Assembly (NCBI GenBank): GCA_964456185.1
Contig: CAYVZZ010000001.1
Coordinates: 1-64,000 of the forward strand
Source of the DNA: CAYVZZ01 sp964456185
Lineage (GTDB): Bacteria; Pseudomonadota; Gammaproteobacteria; Pseudomonadales; Alcanivoracaceae
DNA: 64,000 nt
Direction: 5' to 3'
Each line of letters opens with the position of its first letter. Position 1 is the stretch's first letter. Below are positions 17,829 to 27,246 of the stretch, piece after piece. A model generated the notes under the pieces. The model searched no databases. It saw only the letters and a program-made list of their open reading frames with translations, and was not told where the DNA came from. A program made the translations under genes and the position numbers.

Positions 17829-19376
17829 CTAATGGAAAAGTGTCACGATAGTTAGATTAAACGCCACCAAAACCCAAAGTATGACGACACCCGCCAACAT
17901 TTTCAGTAGGTATTTCCCCAGGCCACTCCAACCCCGTAACCGTTGTACATAATAGGGAATCGCCAACAAGGGAATAAACATGGCAGCCAAACTATGCCAC
18001 AAAGTCTCACTTTCTTTGCCACCGCGATGGCGTGAGTCTTCCCAAACCCAGAGCGCGATCAGTGCTTGAATCACGGCCGCAAACGCGATATTCACGCCTT
18101 CTCCCTGAAGGCCGACAAAAGCCGACGACCATACCAAACTCGCGACCAGCCAAAAAAGCGTGCCTCCAATGGCTGGATTAGTGGCCAATGCACCGCTATT
18201 CGACCGCTCGGGCAATACGTCAAAAGATGAAAAAGCTGCATCCTGTCGTTTGCTGTCTTGGTTTGTAGAAGTCGTATCAGACGCTGCCACGGATTGTTTA
18301 AGCAGCCGATCATCCCAAATAGCAAATAACAAACCCGCCCAGACCATGTTAATGAACAACAATAGCAGCCATTGCGACCATTGCTGCCATTTGTTCAAGT
18401 TGGCCGCCGCCTCCTCCATGCCCGGCAATGTCACCTGCTGGATTGTCTTACCCTGGGCATCAAGCCGCCACAAACTGCGATTGGTATAATCGCTTGCTAA
18501 CAGGCCTTTTCCGAGCCGCGTTATATTGACGACATCAGTTAATGGCGCGGCCCGCCGTCCTTGTGATTCCCCTTTGCTGTTAAACCGATAAAGCCAACCG
18601 CCACGCATATCATTTTGCGCTAATGTGACCCAGAATCCGTCATTATTTTTTACCACTCTGGTTGGCCAAACATGCCGCTGTGCTTCACGAGTGGAAAACA
18701 TACAATGTGTTTGCTGCCACTTTTGTGCATCTACCGATGCAATACAGTGATGGTTGGTGTCAGCCACATATAAGGTATGGTCATCCATCCAGATGCCATT
18801 GGGGTAACGAAAGCCCCCCAATTGCGCAACACGCTCGCCAGCGCCATTGAACACCAGCAATTGATGCTGACTGGTATCAGCAACAATCAGGTGTTTTTGC
18901 CGCGCATTCCACCAGAGGCTGGCCGCTCCAGTGATGACGTATTGCTGGCTAAACGGCTGACATTGCCCCGTCACCCAATTGCATTGGTAAAGTCCTTCTT
19001 CAGGAGCCGCTTGGGGGACACTACGGTTTTGGCGGAAAAACGCCTGCAAATGCTCCCAAAAGGTTTGTCGCTGTAGCCCGCCGATGTAAACAATCACCTT
19101 TTGCTGGCCAAACACTGCCAATCCGGTCGACTGGGGTAAGCGAGGAATTTCAGCACCCTGTCGCACCTCCCCCTGTTTACCAACCCGATAAAAATGCTGC
19201 TGATACGCTACCAGCGCACTGCCATCCGGCAGGGTTGCCATTTGAGCCACCACTGGCACTTGAAGCGCTTGCTGTCGCACCCAAAGCCAGCCCAGCAACA
19301 AGCTGCCAAAAACAAGTACGATAATAAGCGCCTGCCGCGCGCTGATGTTGCGGCCACCCCCTCGTTTACCGGACAC
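17829..19376 (-). CDS. Membrane-anchored NHL-like propeller protein, function unknown
   Basis: 515 residues, not assigned to a characterised family. Residues about 13-33 are a transmembrane anchor. Residues 45-330 look like a beta-propeller with NHL-type blades: [40 protein letters not shown], and a later [17 protein letters not shown] blade. Four more hydrophobic segments follow (about 340-365, 405-425, 430-450 and 470-512), with a low-complexity Ser/Thr linker between the first two. The propeller would face the periplasm. It lies between hisA and hisF on the same strand, with 42 and 14 bp gaps, so it is probably co-transcribed with them although nothing ties it to histidine synthesis. Confidence 0.75.
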   Translation of the reverse strand: MSGKRGGGRNISARQALIIVLVFGSLLLGWLWVRQQALQVPVVAQMATLPDGSALVAYQQHFYRVGKQGEVRQGAEIPRLPQSTGLAVFGQQKVIVYIGGLQRQTFWEHLQAFFRQNRSVPQAAPEEGLYQCNWVTGQCQPFSQQYVITGAASLWWNARQKHLIVADTSQHQLLVFNGAGERVAQLGGFRYPNGIWMDDHTLYVADTNHHCIASVDAQKWQQTHCMFSTREAQRHVWPTRVVKNNDGFWVTLAQNDMRGGWLYRFNSKGESQGRRAAPLTDVVNITRLGKGLLASDYTNRSLWRLDAQGKTIQQVTLPGMEEAAANLNKWQQWSQWLLLLFINMVWAGLLFAIWDDRLLKQSVAASDTTSTNQDSKRQDAAFSSFDVLPERSNSGALATNPAIGGTLFWLVASLVWSSAFVGLQGEGVNIAFAAVIQALIALWVWEDSRHRGGKESETLWHSLAAMFIPLLAIPYYVQRLRGWSGLGKYLLKMLAGVVILWVLVAFNLTIVTLFH

Positions 19377-19418
19377 TATTCCCTCCTCCCTGAGTCATTA
19401 TCGTTTCGATTCGATGCG

Positions 19419-20150
19419 TTATGACAGCTCGTCAGCCAATTGCTGACCGACGGCGAAATCGAGGCTGCCTTCGTAAATGGCGCGACCGGTAATGGCACCT
19501 TCCAGTTTGACGTCGGCGGCACAAAGGCGGCGTACGTCATCGAGGTTGGTGATGCCGCCGGAGGCGATCACCGGAATGGACACAGCCTTGGCCAAGCGGG
19601 CGGTGGCTTCTACGTTGACGCCTTGCATCATACCGTCGCGGCTAATGTCGGTGTAGACGATGGCGGCAACGCCGTCGTTTTCAAATTGTTTGGCGAGCTC
19701 AATGACATCCACGTCGGTGACCTTGGCCCAACCGTCGGTGGCTACGCGGCCGTCTTTGGCATCCAGCCCGACAATCACTTTGCCGGGCAGTGCTTGGCAC
19801 AATTCCGCCACAAAGGTGGGTTCTTCCACGGCTTTGGTGCCGACGATTACCCAGCTAACGCCGGCGTCCACGTAAGTTTGGGCGATTTCCAGTGAGCGGA
19901 TACCCCCACCGATTTGAATCGGCAGGTCGGGGTAGCGCTTGGCGATGGCGGTGACGATATCGCCATTGACCGGCTTGCCGGCAAAAGCCCCATTGAGATC
20001 CACCAGATGCAGGCGGCGGGCGCCGGCCTCTACCCATTTGGCAGCCACATCAACCGGATTGTCGGAGAAGACAGTGTTGTCTTCCATGCGGCCTTGGCGA
20101 AGGCGCACACATTTACCGTCTTTTAGGTCGATGGCGGGGATGAGTTGCAT
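19419..20150 (-). CDS. hisA: ProFAR isomerase
   Basis: 243-residue TIM barrel that isomerises ProFAR to PRFAR in histidine synthesis. Asp8 lies in [18 protein letters not shown]; the second catalytic Asp is in [17 protein letters not shown] near residue 130, and GGGIRS and ASGGI bind the phosphates. It starts 70 bp downstream of hisH; that gap contains a REP-like palindrome, so hisA may be partly uncoupled from hisBH. Confidence 0.97.
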   Translation of the reverse strand: MQLIPAIDLKDGKCVRLRQGRMEDNTVFSDNPVDVAAKWVEAGARRLHLVDLNGAFAGKPVNGDIVTAIAKRYPDLPIQIGGGIRSLEIAQTYVDAGVSWVIVGTKAVEEPTFVAELCQALPGKVIVGLDAKDGRVATDGWAKVTDVDVIELAKQFENDGVAAIVYTDISRDGMMQGVNVEATARLAKAVSIPVIASGGITNLDDVRRLCAADVKLEGAITGRAIYEGSLDFAVGQQLADELS

Positions 20151-20172
20151 GGGGTGGCTCCAGTATAAAAGG

Positions 20173-20200
20173 TGTCGCGGACAGGGTCCGCTCCTACGGG
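20173..20200 (-). repeat. REP-like palindromic element between hisH and hisA
   Basis: GCGGAC (20177-20182) and GTCCGC (20186-20191) form a perfect hairpin with a 3-base loop, flanked by TGTC on the left and TCCTACGGG on the right. Read on the minus strand it is the GTAGGAGCGGAC...GTCCGCGAC type of short dispersed palindrome common in Pseudomonas-like genomes. Only one clear copy was noticed in this window. Confidence 0.65.
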
Positions 20201-20219
20201 TTGGGGTTCCGCGGGCGCT

Positions 20220-20858
20220 TTAGGGCGTCCAGCGGAGGAAGTTGCGTAATAAAGTTAGGCCATGGGGGGCGCTTTTTTCCGGGTGGAATTGGGTGGCGAA
20301 GATATTATCGCGGGCGCAGGCGGCGATGAAGCTGGCGTCGTATTCACAGCGGCCAGCCACTTCTTCCGCAGGCAAATCGGGCACACGGTAGCTGTGTACG
20401 AAGTAAAAACGGGCGCCATCGGGAATGTCTTTCCACAGGGCATGTGGCGATTGCGTCACGCGATTCCACCCCATATGCGGCACTTTTAGCGCACTGCCAT
20501 CAGTCGCCTGTTCAGCAAAACGTTCCACACGACCATTGAAATACCCCAAGCAATCGACGCCGTCATTTTCGGCGCTCCATTGCATGAGCGATTGCATACC
20601 TACACAAATGCCCAGCACCGGTGTGCCGCGTTGAATCACCTCGGCCAAGGCCTCGTCAAAGTGTTGGCGACGTACTTCGGCCAGGCAATCACGAATGGCA
20701 CCCACTCCCGGAAAAACCACCCGATCAGCTTTCAATGCGACTTCGGCATCCTGGCAGATTTGCACACGACTGCCGTCAGGCGCGACTTTTTCTAGCGCCT
20801 TGGCGGCCGAGTGCAAATTGCCCATGCCGTAATCGAGCAGTGCAATGGTGTCGCCCAC
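20220..20858 (-). CDS. hisH: Imidazole glycerol phosphate synthase glutaminase subunit
   Basis: 212 residues, the glutaminase partner of HisF. The nucleophile Cys is in GICVGMQSLM near residue 84, and the His-Glu pair is in FATQFHPEKSAPHG near residue 190. The N-terminal LLDYGMGNLHS is typical. The start is a GTG at 20858, only 2 bp after the hisB stop, which indicates coupled translation. Confidence 0.96.
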   Translation of the reverse strand: MGDTIALLDYGMGNLHSAAKALEKVAPDGSRVQICQDAEVALKADRVVFPGVGAIRDCLAEVRRQHFDEALAEVIQRGTPVLGICVGMQSLMQWSAENDGVDCLGYFNGRVERFAEQATDGSALKVPHMGWNRVTQSPHALWKDIPDGARFYFVHSYRVPDLPAEEVAGRCEYDASFIAACARDNIFATQFHPEKSAPHGLTLLRNFLRWTP

Positions 20859-20860
20859 GA

Positions 20861-21466
20861 TTATTCTGCCTCGCTCAAGGTGCCTTTGGTGGACGGCGTG
20901 ATACCCGCCATGCGCGGATCAGGCGTCACCGCCACGCGCAAGGCACGCCCAAAGGCTTTGAAAATCGTCTCGGCCTGGTGATGGCTGTTGAAACCGCGCA
21001 AATTGTCGATGTGCAACGTCATGGCGCTGTGGTTAACCAGCCCCTGGAAAAATTCGAAGAACAAATCGACATCGAAATCGCCTACTCGTGCACGAGTGAA
21101 ATCGACATTCATGTGCAAGCCGGGGCGACCGGATAAATCCAGCACCACCCGCGACAAGGCTTCGTCAAGCGGCACATAAGAATGGCCATAACGTGTCAGG
21201 CCTTTTTTGTCGCCCCACGCCTTAGCCAACGCTTGCCCCAACGTAATGCCGATATCTTCCACCGTATGGTGGGCATCAATGTGCAAGTCGCCCTTGGCTT
21301 TAATGTCGAGATCAATCAAGCCGTGACGGGCAATTTGGCCCAGCATATGTTCGAGAAAGGGTAAGCCGGTATCAAAGCTGCCTTTGCCGGTGCCATCCAG
21401 ATTCACGGATACGGCGATCTGCGTTTCCAGTGTGTTGCGTTCGGCGTTTGCCTGACGTTGTGCCAT
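20861..21466 (-). CDS. hisB: Imidazoleglycerol-phosphate dehydratase
   Basis: 201 residues, monofunctional IGPD (no HisN phosphatase domain). Metal-binding motifs are intact: [13 protein letters not shown] near residue 38, [11 protein letters not shown] near residue 65, and [14 protein letters not shown] near residue 165. The ATG at 21466 is chosen because AAGGAG lies seven bases upstream; the longer frame to 21505 has no site. It is the first gene of the hisB-hisH-hisA-x-hisF cluster and divergent from the PanZ-like gene. Confidence 0.96.
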   Translation of the reverse strand: MAQRQANAERNTLETQIAVSVNLDGTGKGSFDTGLPFLEHMLGQIARHGLIDLDIKAKGDLHIDAHHTVEDIGITLGQALAKAWGDKKGLTRYGHSYVPLDEALSRVVLDLSGRPGLHMNVDFTRARVGDFDVDLFFEFFQGLVNHSAMTLHIDNLRGFNSHHQAETIFKAFGRALRVAVTPDPRMAGITPSTKGTLSEAE

Positions 21467-21541
21467 GGTATCTCCTTGCATGAAGAGGGTATTATACGGC
21501 CTCAATCACAGTATTTCATTGTTTTAGCGGAAGCCGTTGCG

Positions 21542-21874
21542 ATGCCTCTTATTGTTCAAACTCACCAGACTCATGCCGATACCCCCGCCTACTTTGCACG
21601 GGTGTTAAAAGATCAGCCGCAGGTGGCCAACCTACTGGCCGAGCGCACCACGGAACTCTTGGTCGTTGAAGGCGTCTTTAATGACAACCCGGTGGCACTT
21701 TTACTGGCCGAACCAACCGCTCAAGGCAGCCGTTTGCTGGCACTGGTATCCCATCCCGCTACTCGTGGTCGCGGTGTTGGCCGTGAAGTGTTACAAAAGG
21801 GAAGCAAGCTCTTACCACAGCCGGTTGAGTGGGCCGACGAGCTCAGTACACTGGCCGAAAGATTTCTGAAATAG
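21542..21874 (+). CDS. PanZ/PanM-like acetyl-CoA sensor protein
   Basis: 110 residues of the GNAT-like group related to PanZ (PanM), the acetyl-CoA-dependent activator and feedback regulator of aspartate decarboxylase PanD. A short GNAT core is visible: ELLVVEGVFNDNPVALLLAE, then LLALVSHPATRGRGVGREVL, whose RGRGVG loop would bind acetyl-CoA. The ATG at 21542 begins the conserved part. It is divergent from hisB and followed 26 bp later by the AsmA gene. The PanZ role is inferred from family resemblance. Confidence 0.6.
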   Translation: MPLIVQTHQTHADTPAYFARVLKDQPQVANLLAERTTELLVVEGVFNDNPVALLLAEPTAQGSRLLALVSHPATRGRGVGREVLQKGSKLLPQPVEWADELSTLAERFLK

Positions 21875-21900
21875 CACACAACAACACAAAGGATTGCCTC

Positions 21901-24210
21901 ATGCGCCGCTTGTTGAAATATCTCGCCATCACCCTCGTCACCCTGGTGGTATTGGTCATTGTCGCGCTTTTTGCGCTCACCCAGTTCATCAACCCCAATG
22001 AATTCAAGCCGCAGATCGAACAGGCGGCGTTGAAAAATGCCAACATCACGCTCGATATTCAAGGCGACCTGGGCTGGACTTTTTGGCCATCGCTGGGCGT
22101 GTCGATTGGTAAAACAGCGGCGCGTATCGGCGAAAGCGATCAGCAATTTGCCGATATCCAGCAGGTGAATGCCAGTGTTGCCGTCTGGCCGCTACTGTTT
22201 GGCCAAGTGCATGTCGATGGTATTCATATTGACGGCCTCAAGCTGCATTTAATACAAACCAAAGAGGGGGGCAACTGGGCGAAAATTGGCGCACCGGCGG
22301 ACGCGTCAACCACGCCTACCAAAACAGCCACCAATCAAGCCAAAACAACAACTAACAAACAGCCTGCTGCGGCCAACAACCAACAGCCGTTGGACATTCC
22401 GGTTGTCATTCCGGAAGTCAGCATCACCCATGCCGACATCATTTATGACGACAAAACCAGCGGTACCCACATTACCGTCAGCGATATCAACCTCAAGGCC
22501 ACCGACGTCAACCTGAAAGACGCCACGCCCTTCCCGCTTAGCCTGTCGTTGCGTTATCAAGACAACGCCAATCGTGTTGATCTGAATCTCGACACCAAAG
22601 TCAGTCTGGACATTGCGGGACAACATTACCGCCTTGCCCCGATGACACTAAAAGCCACTATTGCGGGTCCGCTACCCAAGCCGGTTAGCGTGAAACTGGA
22701 ACAGTCGCTAGATGCCAACCTGGCCGATGGCGTAGTTGCCATTAAAGATCTCGTGCTCAAGGCCGCAGGCGTAACGACCAAAGGGCGCTTCACCCTCAGT
22801 GGTTTAAATGCCGACAAGATGACCTTTGCGGGTGCACTGCATGTTGCCCCATTCGACGCCAATGCCGTCATGAGCAGGCTGGGCTTGGCTCCCATCGAAA
22901 CGAGCGATGCCGACGCCCTTTCTCACGTGGCGCTGGATGCCACCATCAAAGGCCCCGCCGGCAGCATTATGGTCAACCCATTGGTTGTGACACTGGACGA
23001 CAGCACCCTCAAAGGCAAAGCCGGGCTAGCCAGCATCGCCACCAGCAAAATTGTTTTCGACCTCGCACTAGACGGCATTACGCTGGACGGCTACCTGCCG
23101 CCTAAATCAACCGCTAAAACACCGACAAAGGCATCATCTAAGGCCGAGGGCAATGCGGTGGCCAAGGGTGGCGACAACAACGCCAGCCAAAAGGCCACCA
23201 AGCCCTTATCGACAGCGCCGCTGTTACCGCTGGACACCCTGCGTGGCCTGAATATCGACGGCCATGTCAGCGTAGGCGAGCTGCATTACGTCAATATCAA
23301 TGGAAAGCAGTTCGACATTTCGGTTAATGCCAATCACGGCAAGTTGGACGCCAGCACGTCTGGTCAGCTCATGCAGGGCAGCTTTGATGTCAGCGCCAAG
23401 CTGAATGCCAGCAACGCCACACCGAAGATGAGCGCGCAAGGCAAAATAAGCCAAATGCAGATCCAACCGGCGGCGATTCTGGCGCTGGGTAAAGACCTGG
23501 TAAAAGGCACCTTGTCTGCTACCTTTAGTGGTAGCGCCCAAGGCAACAGTGAGAAAAGCCTGATGACCTCGGCCAGCGGCGACCTTACGTTGCATCTGGT
23601 CGATGGCACCATCCGTGGCGCCAACCTGCATGACGCCTTGGCCGCAGGCGTCAACAACATGCTGGGCAAATACAGTGGCTTATTAGCCCTGCTGCCCAAA
23701 GCCAAAAAACTGCCGCGCGGCTTGAGCGAAGACACCAAGATTGTCGATTTGGTTGCCAAAGGTCATTTCGCCGATCAGGTGGCACACATCAAGCAAATCA
23801 AAGCGCAGCTAAAGAAAGGCAACCTCAACGGCCATGGCTGGCTAAACATCAACAACAGCGACTTTGATTTCCGCTTAGGGTTGCAGTCTCCCGAGTTTAG
23901 CGACAGCCCCTACTTCAAAAACACCAACTGGCCGATCCGCTGCGCGGGCAACCTGAATGGGGACGCGGGCGATTGGTGCGGCCCCGACCGCGATGGCCTG
24001 GAAGACATTGCCAAACAAGCCTTAGCGAAAGCCGCCAAGCGCAAGCTGGCTGAAAAGCTAGGCATTGATGCCAAAGGCGATACGGCTAAGGAAATGGTCG
24101 AAAACGCCGCCAAACAGAAAGTCGAAGAGGCCAAGCAAAAAGCCAAAGAGAAGGCAAAAGAAAAGCTGCAAGATGAGCTTAAGGAAGGCCTTAACAGCCT
24201 CTTCCATTAA
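21901..24210 (+). CDS. AsmA family protein
   Basis: 769 residues. One N-terminal membrane helix (residues about 8-30) anchors a large periplasmic part. The AsmA start is clear: FINPNEFKPQIEQAALKNAN and the DLGWTFWPSLGVSIG segment. Two low-complexity Thr/Lys/Asn-rich linkers occur near residues 130-160 and 400-440. The AsmA-2 region follows (ASGDLTLHLVDGTIRGANL near residue 560). The end is a highly charged Ala/Lys/Glu helix, a likely coiled coil, from about residue 700. AsmA-like proteins form bridge-like lipid conduits between inner and outer membranes. The gene order hisB-AsmA is as in Pseudomonas. Confidence 0.9.
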   Translation: MRRLLKYLAITLVTLVVLVIVALFALTQFINPNEFKPQIEQAALKNANITLDIQGDLGWTFWPSLGVSIGKTAARIGESDQQFADIQQVNASVAVWPLLFGQVHVDGIHIDGLKLHLIQTKEGGNWAKIGAPADASTTPTKTATNQAKTTTNKQPAAANNQQPLDIPVVIPEVSITHADIIYDDKTSGTHITVSDINLKATDVNLKDATPFPLSLSLRYQDNANRVDLNLDTKVSLDIAGQHYRLAPMTLKATIAGPLPKPVSVKLEQSLDANLADGVVAIKDLVLKAAGVTTKGRFTLSGLNADKMTFAGALHVAPFDANAVMSRLGLAPIETSDADALSHVALDATIKGPAGSIMVNPLVVTLDDSTLKGKAGLASIATSKIVFDLALDGITLDGYLPPKSTAKTPTKASSKAEGNAVAKGGDNNASQKATKPLSTAPLLPLDTLRGLNIDGHVSVGELHYVNINGKQFDISVNANHGKLDASTSGQLMQGSFDVSAKLNASNATPKMSAQGKISQMQIQPAAILALGKDLVKGTLSATFSGSAQGNSEKSLMTSASGDLTLHLVDGTIRGANLHDALAAGVNNMLGKYSGLLALLPKAKKLPRGLSEDTKIVDLVAKGHFADQVAHIKQIKAQLKKGNLNGHGWLNINNSDFDFRLGLQSPEFSDSPYFKNTNWPIRCAGNLNGDAGDWCGPDRDGLEDIAKQALAKAAKRKLAEKLGIDAKGDTAKEMVENAAKQKVEEAKQKAKEKAKEKLQDELKEGLNSLFH

Positions 24211-24227
24211 TCATCAACGCAACACCA

Positions 24228-24258
24228 AACAAGGCCGGTTTTTCCGGCCTTGTTTGCT
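24228..24258 (+). terminator. Rho-independent terminator after AsmA gene
   Basis: Perfect 11-bp stem AACAAGGCCGG (24228-24238) and CCGGCCTTGTT (24244-24254) with a five-T loop; the 3' side is T-rich. Confidence 0.85.
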
Positions 24259-24340
24259 TCTACCCCGCAAGTATTCCTTCTCGCCGCATTCACCTTTATG
24301 ATAGACGCCCCTTCGGCTCTTTATAGATGGCGCACCCAGC

Positions 24341-25192
24341 ATGTTAGATTCGCTTTTTATTCTGCTACAACACCTGCTACCCCAACATCTGCTGTCACGC
24401 TGTGTAGGCAAACTGGCTCGCAGCGAGTCGGCAGCCATTAAATCGTTCATCATTCGCCAGTTTATCAAGCAATATAAGGTCGATCTCAGTGAAGCGGTTT
24501 ACGAAAACGCCGACGACTATCCCAGCTTTAATGCTTTTTTTACCCGTGCCTTAAAAGAGGAAGCGCGTCCGCTGGCCGATGCCGATGTGGTGTCGCCCGC
24601 CGATGGTGCCATCAGCCAGATTGGACATATTCGTGGCAGCGATCTGCTACAAGCCAAGGGGCAATATTTCTCGCTGCACAATCTACTGGGGCGTGATGCG
24701 ACGCTCACCAGTGAATTTATTAATGGCGACTTTGCTACCATTTATCTATCGCCCAAGGACTATCACCGCGTCCACATGCCAGTAACCGGCACGCTGCGCA
24801 AAACCTGTTATATCCCGGGGCAGCTTTATTCGGTCAACCAGACCACCAGCGAGCGGGTACCGGGTTTATTTGCGCGCAATGAGCGCCTAGTCTGCGTGTT
24901 CGATACCGACATGGGCCCTATGGCGGTTATTTTGGTCGGTGCCATGATTGTTGCCGCTATCGAAACGGTGTTTGCCGGTCAGGTTACGCCGCTGCCGCAT
25001 AAAATCCAGCAGCAAAACTATGCGCTGGATAAGCCCATCACCCTGGAAAAAGGCGCGGAGCTTGGCCGTTTCTCGTTGGGTTCGACGGCCATCGTGTTAT
25101 TTGCCAAGCAGCAGTGCCGTTGGCACAAGTCGGCAAAGGCGGGGCAAGCCGTGCGCATGGGCGAAGCCTTGGGAGGCGCCATCCATGACTGA
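24341..25192 (+). CDS. psd: Phosphatidylserine decarboxylase proenzyme
   Basis: 283 residues. The self-cleaving LGST motif is at residues 246-249, giving the pyruvoyl alpha chain from Ser248. [25 protein letters not shown] and the catalytic His in YHRVHMPV are intact. It converts phosphatidylserine to phosphatidylethanolamine at the inner membrane. Its last codons overlap the nudF start by 8 bp, so it leads the operon psd-nudF-yqiB. No good Shine-Dalgarno sequence is seen at 24341. Confidence 0.96.
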   Translation: MLDSLFILLQHLLPQHLLSRCVGKLARSESAAIKSFIIRQFIKQYKVDLSEAVYENADDYPSFNAFFTRALKEEARPLADADVVSPADGAISQIGHIRGSDLLQAKGQYFSLHNLLGRDATLTSEFINGDFATIYLSPKDYHRVHMPVTGTLRKTCYIPGQLYSVNQTTSERVPGLFARNERLVCVFDTDMGPMAVILVGAMIVAAIETVFAGQVTPLPHKIQQQNYALDKPITLEKGAELGRFSLGSTAIVLFAKQQCRWHKSAKAGQAVRMGEALGGAIHD

Positions 25193-25802
25193 TTCCACAC
25201 CCCACTTTGGCTCTGATGATTGGCAACTATTACAGCGCGATACGCGCTACAGCGGCTTCTTCCGCGTCGACAGCATTCGCCTCGAACACAAGCTTTATCA
25301 GGGCGGCTGGAGCGATCCCATTGAGCGCGAGCTGCTAATGCGGCAACCCGCTGTTGCCGTGCTTCCTTACGACCCCAAACTAAAACGCATTCTATTGGTC
25401 GAGCAATTCCGTATTGGTGCCACCGAAGACCGGTTTTCACCCTGGTGCCTTGAGCTCATTGCGGGCATTGCCGATGTGGAAGGCGAAGCGCGTGACAACC
25501 TTGTACGTCGCGAGGCAAAGGAAGAGGCCAATTTAACACTGGGCGAGCTGGAACCGATTACCAGCTACCTGCCCAGCCCGGGCGGCTGCAATGAACGCCT
25601 GCATCTATTTGCCAGCGCCTGTGACCTGTCACAAGCGGGCGGCATCCACGGCAAGCCGGAAGAAGGCGAAAACATCCGCGTGATGACTTATCCCATGAGC
25701 GACATTCCGACTCTTTTGGCCGGTGACCGTGTCGACAATGCGGCCACCACCATTGCCTTGCAATGGTTTCTGCTTAACCAAGCGCGGCTTTGTCATGCGT
25801 AA
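25185..25802 (+). CDS. nudF: ADP-ribose pyrophosphatase
   Basis: 205-residue Nudix hydrolase of the NudF type, cleaving ADP-ribose to AMP and ribose 5-phosphate. It starts at the ATG at 25185 inside the end of psd. The fold start [24 protein letters not shown]-type strand ([11 protein letters not shown]) and [16 protein letters not shown] are present. The Nudix box is slightly unusual: six rather than five residues between the first Gly (of AGIAD) and the Glu, and REAKEEANL has Asn where Gly is usual. The catalytic REAKEE core is intact. The order nudF-yqiB-cpdA-yqiA-parE matches E. coli. Confidence 0.93.
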   Translation: MTDSTPHFGSDDWQLLQRDTRYSGFFRVDSIRLEHKLYQGGWSDPIERELLMRQPAVAVLPYDPKLKRILLVEQFRIGATEDRFSPWCLELIAGIADVEGEARDNLVRREAKEEANLTLGELEPITSYLPSPGGCNERLHLFASACDLSQAGGIHGKPEEGENIRVMTYPMSDIPTLLAGDRVDNAATTIALQWFLLNQARLCHA

Positions 25803-26244
25803 AGCCTACCGTGTTCGCCTTCGCCACCTGCAAAGACTTTGTAGCAAAAACTACATCAGCTTGCTGCAATGGGTGCGCGCTTGCGAGCACAACACACCGG
25901 TCGTCATCGATCTAAACCAGGCCGGGCATGTTCGCCTGTCGTTGGTGCAAAGTGGCCGCTATACCGCCGACCTCACTTTTACCCAGCAGGGCCAGCATCC
26001 ATTATTGGGCACCACCGAGTTACGTATTCGCTTGTACCATGACGTCCGGCTGGCCGAGGTCACCAAAGCCCAGACCTGTCGCCAACCCGAAGCACGTAAC
26101 AATTATCCCAACAAAGCCATGCATCAGCCGGATGAAAAATATCAATGGAATCGTTTTCTTGCAGACTGGTTACAGCATCTGACCCGTTATGGCGTCCCCC
26201 AAAGTCACCATGCCACGGCATTGTTGCGCGATTTCGCATCATAA
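25795..26244 (+). CDS. yqiB: DUF1249 family protein (YqiB)
   Basis: 149 residues with the DUF1249 pattern: NYISLLQWVRACEH near residue 20, a Thr-Ala-Asp-Leu-Thr-Phe strand, LRIRLYHDVRLAEV near residue 78, and the closing NKAMHQPDEKYQWNRFLADWL. Function unknown, but it is placed between nudF and cpdA in many gammaproteobacteria. Its start overlaps the nudF end by 8 bp. Confidence 0.9.
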   Translation: MRKAYRVRLRHLQRLCSKNYISLLQWVRACEHNTPVVIDLNQAGHVRLSLVQSGRYTADLTFTQQGQHPLLGTTELRIRLYHDVRLAEVTKAQTCRQPEARNNYPNKAMHQPDEKYQWNRFLADWLQHLTRYGVPQSHHATALLRDFAS

Positions 26245-26276
26245 TTACCCATTCGATGCTGGCAATCACTGCCTAT

Positions 26277-26292
26277 TTTCGTTATAACGAAA
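26277..26292. promoter_or_regulatory. Perfect palindrome upstream of cpdA
   Basis: TTTCGTTATAACGAAA is a perfect 16-bp palindrome, 72 bp before the cpdA start. It looks like an operator, but no regulator is obvious. The half-site TTCGTTAT recurs in the inverted repeat at 49482-49519. Confidence 0.45.
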
Positions 26293-26363
26293 GAAAAACA
26301 GCCGTTTAGTACATTTATAATGCATGACGGCGCTCTATTTATTACGCATTTCAGGGGCAATAC

Positions 26364-27173
26364 TTGAGTGATGGGGCCCAGCAACCGTTGCATGTCGTAC
26401 AAGTCACCGACTGCCATCTGTTTGCTGACACAGAAGGGAAGCTACTTGGGCTAAACACCCAGTTTAGCCTAGATCGTGTGCTCGATTTGGTCGAGCAGCA
26501 GCGCGACCAGATGGATTTAATTCTGGCCACTGGCGACTTGGCACAAGACGCCTCACTTGCCGCCTACCAGCGTCTTTTCAAACGCCTACACCAGTTCGAT
26601 GTGCCTATCTACTGGATGAAGGGCAACCACGACGACATCGACCCCATGCAGGCCTCTTTTGCCAGTGAAGCCGAGCGCGTTAGTCCCTGTGTCGCCGAAA
26701 CCGGTAACTGGACGATTATCCTGCTGGACTCGACCATTCCCGGCAAAGTGCCCGGCGAGCTCTACCAAAAAGATTTGGACTTTCTGCAGCAGACATTGGC
26801 TGCCGCCAAAGGTGAGCATATTCTCGTTAGCCTGCATCACCACCCGGTTCCCATGGGCTGTCGTTGGCTCGATCACCAGATCGTCAAAAACGCCGACGAA
26901 TTCTTTGCCATTATTGATGCCGAACCGCGCGTACGCAGCGTGCTATGGGGGCATGTTCACCAGGCATTCGATCAAATGCGCGGCAATGTGCGCCTGCTTT
27001 CCACTCCCTCTACCTCGGTGCAGTTTAAACCCCTCAGCGAGCAATTCACCGTGGACACGGCCAACCCTGGCTTCCGCTGGCTAGACCTCTATGCCGATGG
27101 GCGTATCGAAACCGGCGTTAAGCGTGTGGAAGGCATCGAGTTTGAAGTCGACATGAGCGTGAAAGGTTATTAA
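26364..27173 (+). CDS. cpdA: 3',5'-cyclic AMP phosphodiesterase
   Basis: 269-residue class III metallophosphoesterase. All metal-binding motifs are present: QVTDCHLF near residue 14, LATGDLAQD near residue 52, MKGNHDDID near residue 86, HHHPV near residue 155 and GHVHQ near residue 195. It hydrolyses cAMP and so limits CRP/Vfr signalling. The start is a TTG at 26364, supported by AGGGG eight bases upstream and by the lack of a better ATG. It sits in the conserved nudF-yqiB-cpdA-yqiA-parE order, but 119 bp of AT-rich sequence with a palindrome separates it from yqiB, suggesting its own promoter. Confidence 0.93.
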   Translation: MSDGAQQPLHVVQVTDCHLFADTEGKLLGLNTQFSLDRVLDLVEQQRDQMDLILATGDLAQDASLAAYQRLFKRLHQFDVPIYWMKGNHDDIDPMQASFASEAERVSPCVAETGNWTIILLDSTIPGKVPGELYQKDLDFLQQTLAAAKGEHILVSLHHHPVPMGCRWLDHQIVKNADEFFAIIDAEPRVRSVLWGHVHQAFDQMRGNVRLLSTPSTSVQFKPLSEQFTVDTANPGFRWLDLYADGRIETGVKRVEGIEFEVDMSVKGY

Positions 27174-27246
27174 GAAAGACCTGAACAAAGCCGACGCACA
27201 AGCCGTTTAGTGCATTAAATGGCATTTCAGGGTAGGCTTGGGCGAC

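Noticed and set aside
26253..26272. CRP-like site before cpdA
   Set aside because: TGCTG and TCACT halves are imperfect and only four bases apart, unlike the clean site at 41336.
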